64,000 nt of DNA from Bicyclus anynana (taxonomy: Eukaryota; Arthropoda; Insecta; Lepidoptera; Nymphalidae), in assembly GCF_947172395.1 (NCBI RefSeq), contig NC_069084.1:3287107-3351106 (forward strand). Direction: 5' to 3'. Numbering within the stretch: position 1 is the stretch's first letter; the number at the start of each line of letters is the position of its first letter. The position numbers were made by a program, and so were the translations under genes. Below the pieces are notes generated by a model. The model was given only the letters and a program-made list of their open reading frames with translations, was not told where the DNA came from and ran no database searches. Positions 1 through 9,400 of the stretch are shown here, in pieces.

Positions 1-219
1 ACCTTTAATATTATTTTGGATTTTGCGACAGGGTTGGATTAAGCAGGTTGTTTGATTGTTTGTATGTTTTAAATAGGCTCTGGAACTACTGAACCGATTT
101 GAAAAATTCTTTCACTGTTAGGAAGCTACCCTAACCCCGAGTGCTATAGGCTATATTTTATCCCAGTATACCTACGGAAACGGGAACCACGCAGGCGAAA
201 CCGCGTGGCGTCTGCTAGT
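1..219 (+). mobile_element. Helitron-like non-autonomous element (Lep1/ISBu2-type), truncated by window start
   Basis: The segment carries the phrase 'actgaaccgatttgaaaaat', a 'cataggctatattttatc'-type block and ends in 'cgcgtggcgtctgctagt', a CTAGT end typical of lepidopteran Helitron-like repeats. Related copies in this window lie near 29940, 35640 and 54118. No coding capacity. The left end may lie outside the window. Confidence 0.6.
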
Positions 220-335
220 AGATATAAGCATTCTTTAATGTTTGGTCTGGATTCAAGCTAATCATAATACTGGATAGGATTTAAATTTTTTTCTCATTTA
301 AACTTGAAGCATACTATTTTTATCACTTTTTTTAG

Positions 336-418
336 TCCCCGACGAACCGGAAGCGCCTTATCTACCTGAAGCCTTAACGAGTAATCAGTGGTCCACTGCG
401 TCTTGGAGTGTACCACCG
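336..418 (+). CDS. Exon a of the proline-rich gene
   Basis: The acceptor is 'cactttttttag' and the donor 'ccg|gtaagt'. The exon is open after two leading bases of a split codon and reads PDEPEAPYLPEAL then SNQWSTASWSVPP; it ends in phase 0. The donor lies 12 bases before a 37-bp minisatellite. Confidence 0.75.
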
Positions 419-3400
419 GTAAGTTATAATAGACGAAGTATGTTTTGTGTCATGCAGGTGAAGGAATAGACGAAGTATGTTTTGTGTCATGCAGGGGAAG
501 GAATAGACGAAGTATGTTTTGTGTCAAGCAGGGGAAGGAATAGACGAAGTGTGTTTTATATCATGCCGGGGACGTGATAGACGAAGTATGATTTATGTTA
601 CAAAGCGCAGGGGGGTTGTCCTATGTTTGGTGACGTCACTTTTTAGATCACTCTGACTGTATAAAAAAAATTAATATCTAGAAGTCACTACATGTTATGG
701 ATCATACTCGCAATGGAGTTAAAAGTTACAATACAGGCGGTTGCAGAGATTTTTTTCATTTGGTATAATAATATGTCACCTGCGCGGCGACAAGATCTTA
801 TATATTCGCCATTTATATTGCGTTGTTATTAAGATTTCTGCGATAACGACTACCAAAGAGTCGATCAGGCACTTTTTCTTTTAACCACTCCACAAACAAT
901 GTACTAGTAGTTCTCAGAACAATGAAAAAGTTGTATGGTTTTCCGGGGTCCACGTAAGGGTCCACTAGGGTCCTAGTTGTTGACGCATTACGTGTGTAGC
1001 CCGTCACGCCGAGCCACATCCCTCCGATGGTGAACCCGCGCAGCGTGTTCGCGGAGCCGCCCGCCTCGCCGCCCGCGCCGCTTATCGCACCGCACCCTGT
1101 GCCGCCGCCGCTGCTGGAGCCACGCCCGCAGGTGAGCCGCACCCTTAGTTTGATCATTAACAATGAGGATGATGACTAGGTTTGAATATATTGATTTTTA
1201 TGATACATTCGGGTAAATACGTTTAATGTTAACTAATTTGTACATAAAAAGCAAAGATAGTCTGGATATTTGCAAAATAAATGAGATTAAAAAATTTTTA
1301 AATCTATTAAAAATCTTTTATCGTAATTAGATGAAAATTCATACAGTTTCATTGTGTTGGTACGAAAGAGATGGGTTTGGGACAACTCCGACGCCATTGG
1401 ACGAAATTTTGTCTATATTTCTCTTCACTTTGCTTATTGTTTGAGGAAACTTGCACGAAATTGCGTGGAAAGTGGCAACAAGTACTGTGATAATGCAACT
1501 CAGCCTAGATATTAGAGACTCAATAGCTCAAAGGTAGAGAGAACTCATCACCGACGGTGGTAATTCGATCCTCGCCCCGTTGGTCTATTGTCGTACCCAC
1601 TCCTAATACAGTCTTTCCCGACTAGTTGGAGGGGAACGAGAATATTGGTCATATTTAAATATATTGTGACGTGAAGGGTATCAGCGACCGCAATAGAACC
1701 ATTATTTTGTGGTAGAGGAAACACCTCGAGCAGGTCCCAGGACTTGGGACCTTGGGTGTAGGTTTAAGGGATCCCTTCCGAGTAGCCAACATTCACCTTC
1801 CTTGCCCGACATGTTCTCCATGCCTACACTAAACAATTTCTGATAAACAATATTTACAACATAAAACATTATTGCTCAAAATCACTAACGCGACCGGCAG
1901 CGTGGCCGTGTCTACGCTGACTCACAAACAACTGAGCTTAAGTCATCAAATACCCTCTTATACCAACATTGACACTTCCCCTCTACAATAACATAAATAA
2001 TGAATGTTAATACCACCTGTTATCGAGGAACTTGTAAAAATATGACAAATATTCTTAAAAACTCTTATTCGTTTAATGATTTTAAGAGGGCGCGGGCGAT
2101 ACGCATAATAACAAAAGCGATGTCGTGAGTGTGGTTTGCCTAAACAGCCAAAAACGCGAGGTTGTTGAAAAAAGAAAAAGATCAAGAAAGAGGGTAGATC
2201 GATTCTGCCCCTAACAGCTGATTTCACTTCTCATCTCGCAACTTCAGTCCCGTCGTGACCACGATCCATGCAACTGGGTCGAAATATCGACAATAAAAGT
2301 CTCGTCGTTTTATCGTGGTATGTACCCGTTTCAATAACATTCTTGTTCGTTTTATCAGGATCCCCCGATAGCGGACGTCGACCATCGCGGTATTCTACCG
2401 CCGCCGCCGCCGCCTCCCGTACTGCCGCTGTTGGGACGTAAGTGCTACTTACTTATTGCCTTTACGTTAAGGTGGGTACAGATTGGTGCAATGCAACATG
2501 TAATGTAATATTCTGCCTTACATTGCATGTTCCCTGCTGCCTTGGACGTGTGGCGCGCGCGGTACGCGCATTGACTACGAATCAGTTGGCTCAGTCCTGC
2601 GCACACTGGGCGCCCCTTTGTGTTCGTACCAAAAACCGACAAATCTCGGATCGAACCGCGCACGAGTTGTAACGCTCAGAGCGTGCGCGACCCAGGCGCA
2701 GTTCGTGCGCGCTAGGCGTCCAAATCACGAGCATTCGTGATACATTGCAGCAATGTGGACGTCAAATTCTTGCATTGCATGTTGCATTGCATGTTGCATT
2801 TGCACCAATCTGTACCCACCTTTACATTCTTTCCCATAGTTTTGTTAAAGGAATATTGTCTCTTTTCAAAAACAATGATCTTGAAAACCTAAAATATCCC
2901 GTTGTTTTGTGGAAGGATGCCTTTGTTGGTGTGTGCCTTTGTAAAAATACAGTGATATTTAAAAACCAAAAAAATATTTCAGAATGTGCCGGTGCTATAA
3001 ATTTTACTTTCATAATTTCATTTAATGCTGGCTATCGTTTATCATTACTATTAGTGGCGTGCACTACAGGTACAAATTGTACAAAATGGGAAATTCTTCC
3101 TCCAATACTGGTAATTTAGTATAATGAACTAAAGTGTGTTGCCATAAGTAGTTAACTAATGTGTCAAGTTAGATAAGTATTGAAGGTTTAGATGTTATAT
3201 GCAGTAACGTGTACTTCATTGATGTAAAAATGCACTGCCTTCTCTAGGGACTCAATACAAACCTATTTATTGTTCTAATGGTGAGAACCCATTATGTACT
3301 TTAAAACAAGAATTTGGAAAATTACTTTGTTAAATATACAGGATGCTCGGGAGTATTTCCCACAACTCTGGGGTTGTGTTCTTTAAGGAAAATTAATTAA

Positions 3401-6400
3401 TAATACCTAAAGAAAATGTATAAGTTCAAGGTAAAAAATATTTCTTTTGTAAATAGATCTTAAATTGTGTCCGTTATACGCATCCTTATAATTATGACGT
3501 AGCCAAGTTTTACGTATTATAAAATGCAAGGATAGATAAAGGCGTGTGTTACACGGACAGTCGGAAATATTTGATTTACTTTGTATGAAAACATGAAAAG
3601 TTTTTATTTTTTAGTTAAAAAAATATTAGATATGTGGTTCGGCTCCTTTAGTTGGACTTATCAACACCTTGGAGTCATGGGAAATATTCCCGAGTAACCT
3701 GTATATAGATGTCAAGATTAGGATAAAGCAACCTTTAGCAACCTTACCCTATGTAAGGTTGCCAAAGGCGTAAGTGATATTACAGTGTTATTTCCTTATG
3801 GGTTACGACTTAAGAAACACTAGCATACTTTATTGAAAATATTATATTCTGTGCATGCAACCTGTGAAACCTGAAAACAAACTCTTTTTTTGGGAAGTTG
3901 TGTAAAACAGGCTTTTGGATTGGACAAAATATACTTTGTGTTTAGATATAGAAGACGTGGATCACAGAATGTTGCCAACGCTGCCGCCGCCTCCGCCCGC
4001 GCCGTCTCTTCGACATACACAGCACCAAGGTGAGAGCAGTTTTTGCCCAACTTCGGGCAAATTTGCCCGAAGTTGGGCAAATGTTCGGAGCCAATGTTTT
4101 CACATGTAGGGCTTGTTCACTAAGCCAATATTGTGCAAAAGTTAGGTTAATCTTCTGAGTCGATGCTTATTTACTAAGCTAACGTTATGCAAACGTTGGA
4201 CTTATGTTCCGTGGCAAATTTAGCCGACTTACCCTAAAGTATCCCTTTTAGAATCGATAAATCCGTTCATCTTTAAAATTATCAAATCACAATAATTAAA
4301 TTTTCACTACTCTTGCTCAAAAACACTGTCATATTACCACTCCACAGCGGGACTAAACAAGCATTTCAGCCTCTAGGGGGTTTTATTCGAAAATAGAATC
4401 ATTATAGGTAAGGCCCTGATTGTTTTGAAAATAAATAAAAAACTTTAAATTGGAATGAAATGCAGCGTACTTGTCTGTGGAATGCGTTCATTTTTTTATT
4501 TAATTTTTATTGAGTTGCGAATAGAGCGAGATTTGAAGACATGGAACGTCCTGTACGGTGTAATACCTTTGTCTTTTTATTAAGTGAAAGAAAAATAAAA
4601 TTAAAAAGCGAGAATTTAAAAAACTAATAATAAAAAATAATACACACTTCATTTTTTTAGGAAATTCATTGTAAATTTGTGACCGTAACTTACATATTTT
4701 TCAACATTAATTGTTATTGTTGTCTTCATCTAGTGAGAATGGTGATCCTAATTTGGAGATGAATAAAATTTTTAATCTGTTACCATCAAAGTAGAGACGC
4801 ATTTACTTAAATACCTACCTAGGTAAAGTGGAGAAAATAATAACGAAGGGATTCACTTACGAAAGGAGTTTTTTAAACTATTATCTCCCACGTTTACCTC
4901 ACATACTCATTATTCATCTTCACAGTAGTCGGAAATTATGTTACCAGGTAAAAGCATCTCTCTTAATATCCAAAATTGTAGAGTTTGTACATTTAATTTT
5001 CAATTAAAATAAATCATTGAATATTGTACTAATCTATTTTATTTTCTCGCAATCGTAGTGAAAATCAGAGTGTAACACGTGGGGCTAAACCCTTATGAAC
5101 ACGGTTTCTATTTAGCTAAAAATACCTCGTATATAATGGGTCTTTTTAGCCCCTTGTATAACAGTCTACTATTTTTTTTTTACATTATATAGGCTAGCGC
5201 TTGGCAGCAATCATGCTTGACAGTAAGCGACGATGCAGCCTAAGGTGCAACGCGCTTGCCTAGAAAATGCCTATTCACTCTTGACTTGAATATACCCATG
5301 TTGTAGGTGGTAGGGAAAACGGAAGCTGGAAGGGCATTCCATAATTTCGCAGTGGGGATCAGGAACGAAGAACCGAAACGCTTCGTACGCGTCCAGGGGA
5401 CATCAACTATGTATGGATGCAGATCTCTGCGATGCCTGGCAGTTCTATGGTAAAAAGGTGAAGAGGGAACTAGATCGAAAAGTTCCTGAGCGCACTCTCC
5501 GAAATAAATCCTGTAGAACACCGACAGACAGGCAACTTTTCGGCGATGCTCCAATTATTGCAATTTCGCATTTGTTAGCGCCTCGTTACCGATGAGCCTT
5601 CTAGCTCGGCGATCCACCGAGTCCAGAGCAGCAAGCTGGTATTTGGCTGATCCATCCCATAAATGGGAGCAGTACTCCATGCACGAACGAACCTGAGCTT
5701 GGTAAAGAGTAAGAAGCTGTTCCCTCGTGAAGTAGCGCTTCACCTCATATAGGATACCGAGCTTCTTACCAGCTGTTTCTGCTTTGGACTCAATGCATTC
5801 TCCTTGGACGATATTGTAATACCTAGAAGCTCAATACTGTTGGTGATCGGAACAGGTGTATTCCGGAAAGTAGGAGTAAACTGAAATGGACTCCTTTTCG
5901 CAGTGAATAAACACGCCTGTGTGAATTCAATAGTTTTCAAAATAAATAGTTGAAACATTTACTGAAAAGAAAAAAAATAACAATAAACTCTGTGTTTATA
6001 CATGTGCTGTGCTTGCTATATGTTGTAAAAAAACCACGGTTTTTGCGAACGCCTGAGTTCCTTTTTTTATTTAAAAGCTAGGATTGTAATACTGATTTTG
6101 TTTGTATTTTGAAAGACATCAGACAGGCAGACGGACCCCTTGACGGTAAGTGGTGACTGGCGTCAAATTAATTTATGAAATATATCGTTTAGTAGCTTTT
6201 GCTCGCGACTTTTACTCGAGTCACGCTATACACCATATCTGCCATCTGCAAATTGCGTAAACTACATCAAAACCGACTTCAGACTTTAGTTTTTAGATAA
6301 AAATTTTACAAACCATATTAAATGATTACCAGCCCCAACTTTGACTCTGACTATGACTTTGACTTTATATACTTAAACACAGTCATTGGTTTCAAAGATA

Positions 6401-9400
6401 ATGCAAGCAGAAGTTCTCAGAATTGATGACATTCAGAAAATAGTTAAAAAATTCAAGATATCTTGATCTTATTATTCTTGTACGTACTATTATATTTATT
6501 TAACCTTAGGTATAGCTTTTATGTAAACTATAATATTTTGTGTTACATTTTTTTAAATTTTATTTTAGCATACTTAACGCTTTACGCTTTTTATATTTTG
6601 CGTAATTTGTATTTTTTGATATTTTTTAAATATCATTAAAATAAATATTTATCTTGATGTTGTTGTTTTAGAAATAGTAATATTTTGTCAATTGTACTGG
6701 ACAGTATTGTGCACGCTGTTATTATTTATCTTTGGAATCTTTTATTGTTTTTAAATAAAAGGCTCTATATTTTTGCATTTGATTTATGACCCTAGATGAT
6801 GTCTAGTTTGGATAGCACCGTTCTAGATATAGGGATGTAAAGTTGCATTTTTAAACGTTTAATGATTTGAAACGATTCTTGAATTGTACACGGAGTTCCT
6901 GATCTCAGTAACTTTTAATAATAAATTACTCTCTGCCACAGATGACCACAGGAACCTGGTACCTTTAACAATATCTTTTGTCCATTTGTTTATATGACCC
7001 TAGATGATGTCTAGTTTGAACATCCCCGTTTTAAATATAGGGATGTAAAATGAGTTTTTTTAACGTTTTATGATTTAAAACGATTCTTGAACTGACTGAC
7101 TGTTCACTGACTTCCTGATCTCAGTAAGTTTTAATAATAAATGACTCTCTTCCACAGATGTTGACCACAGGAACCTGATACCTTTAACGCATCAGCTGCC
7201 TTTGCCGCCTCGCCCACACAACTCCGTGGATCAAGTGAGTTCACTAGTCTTTGAGAAAGGAATACGCAAAATCTTTTGATCATTTGAATACTGACATCAT
7301 CATCATCAATGGACGTCCACTTCTGGACAAAGGCCTCTTGTAAGTACTTCCAAATACCACGGCTTTAAGCCCCTTGTATCCAGCAGTTCCCTACAACCGC
7401 TTGATCTCATCAGTCATCATCATTAACAACCGATATTCGACTCACTATTGCGCATTTGTCTCCTCTCAGTATGAGAGGTTAGGTTAGGTTAGGTTTAGGC
7501 GTAACCTCCCATTCTGCCTTAGCCTTGCTCTGGCTCAATGCGTATTGGCAGACATAATATGAAACACTTAGCATTTTTTTCAACACTTCAGAACTGAAAA
7601 GGATGTTGAATATTGATTAATTATATTTAAACCTTAAGAACAGAAAAATAAACCTTAAGGAACAGTCAAAACCATTTGACCCGTTGATTGACAGTTGCGT
7701 AGTGCATGACAGTTATTCTCATTTTTTTTATGGTATGATTTGTGTTGCAGGATTACCGAGTGCCGCCGATGGTGCCGCCGCCGGACATCGTAGAGAGCGT
7801 CGACATGGACCTGTCGGAGGATGAGGACCAACGTAAGTCCTTATTATTATTTTTTTTTGAAAATATGTCCAATATTTCCATTTCCCCTCTAACTTGTCGG
7901 GATCTAGAAAGACTGCGTTAGGAGTGGGTACGACAATAGACCAACGGGGCGAGGATCGAACCACCACCCCTCCGTGATGAGTCCGACCGCTCTAACCGTT
8001 GAGCTATTGAGGCTATTCTAGACAGACTATCCATTCACCATAGACCAAGCAGGCACGACATTTCCTACTCTACTTGTGGTCTTCCGTGTCAACTTGAGAC
8101 GTAATTACTACCGGCAACTCCGATCTCCTACAATCCGAGTCTCAGGAAAGAGACTCTTAGACAGTCGTTGCGTTCATCTCTTCTACTTCTGCTTTCGCTC
8201 CCCATCAGGCAATGCTTCTGCCTTCGGTCCCCATGGTCAGGCGATGTTTCTGGAATGTAAATGAAAAGCAAGGTGTTGGAAAGCGCCCGCACCGGAAACC
8301 GCCGTGTTGGTCGACCCCCCCACTAGGTGGACCGAGGACATCAAGCGGGTTGCAGGGAGCCGCTGGATGCTGGCGGCTCGAGACCGTTTTGTTTGGAAGT
8401 CCATGCAAGAGGCCTATATCCAGTTGTGAACGTCCATCGGCTGTTAATGATGATGATGATGATTTTTCTAAAGCCAAAACGGTTGATTATAGCCCTAAAA
8501 CCGGTATTGATACCGGTTTTAGGGCTATAATCAACTGTTTGGTTTTCATATTCAACTTCGCCTTAAAAATCTCAATGAATTTTATTATTTAAATAAATTT
8601 TAACTATGTGTTAAACAATATTTGTCCTTTTCAATGTCGTGTAACAACCGGGTTCCTAGTTTTCATACGTGTTTTATTTTTCCAGAAGGTATGTATGGGC
8701 AGAATCAAATCGAGCACCACCGGCACAGCTTCAACAACAACAAGGTGTTGGTGGGCGGCGACGACGACAAGGAACACCACAAGGAGAAGAAGAACTCCAA
8801 CTTGATACAGATAAACAGCATCGAGATCATAAAGGAGGGCTCGCACAGCGCGCCGGTGCTGCCGTTGACCAACCCCTTCGACAACATGCCCGACGGGCTC
8901 AAGTTCAACATGCCCCCGAATTTCCAAAACCAACCCCCGAAGCTGGAGCCCCCAAAACTGAATCAACAAAAGCCTGAATTGCAAAAGCAACAACCGAATT
9001 TCCAACACAAACCGGAGTTTAAAAATCAGCCGCCAGTTTTCCAAATGCAGCCGAAGTTTCCAAACAAGCCCGACTTCCAGAATCCGCCGAAGTTCCCAAA
9101 GCCGCCGGAGTTCCACGAAGACCTCGTGTTCGAGGAGAGAGAGAACTCTGATGATAGTGCTTATGAAGACGATTTGAGGAGTCGGAGCTTGGACAACGTT
9201 CCCTTGAACAGGAGCAACTCGTCGCCGGGCTTCGAAGACTTCGCTTTGGACAGTGAATGGAATCACAGTCCTAGGCCGTTTATGAACCAACGGTTCCCCA
9301 GGAATTGGGGACCTCGGACTCACCCTAGACCGCCGGGTTTCAACCCGATGTTTTGGCCCCGAAACGGAATGCGGCCTTCGAACATGGGCCCGAGATGGGG

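Noticed and set aside
813..1163. Minus-strand open frame of 116 codons with a Gly-rich part
   Set aside because: The Gly-rich part is the antisense of the proline exon at 1000-1131, and the rest is AT-rich intron.
6121..6143. Possible micro-exon with 'atcag' and 'gtaagt' edges
   Set aside because: Its 23 bases would break the phase that fits exactly between the exons ending at 4029 and starting at 7158.
7478..7498. Interstitial telomere
   Set aside because: Only three to four units, within a SINE that has one such unit in other copies.
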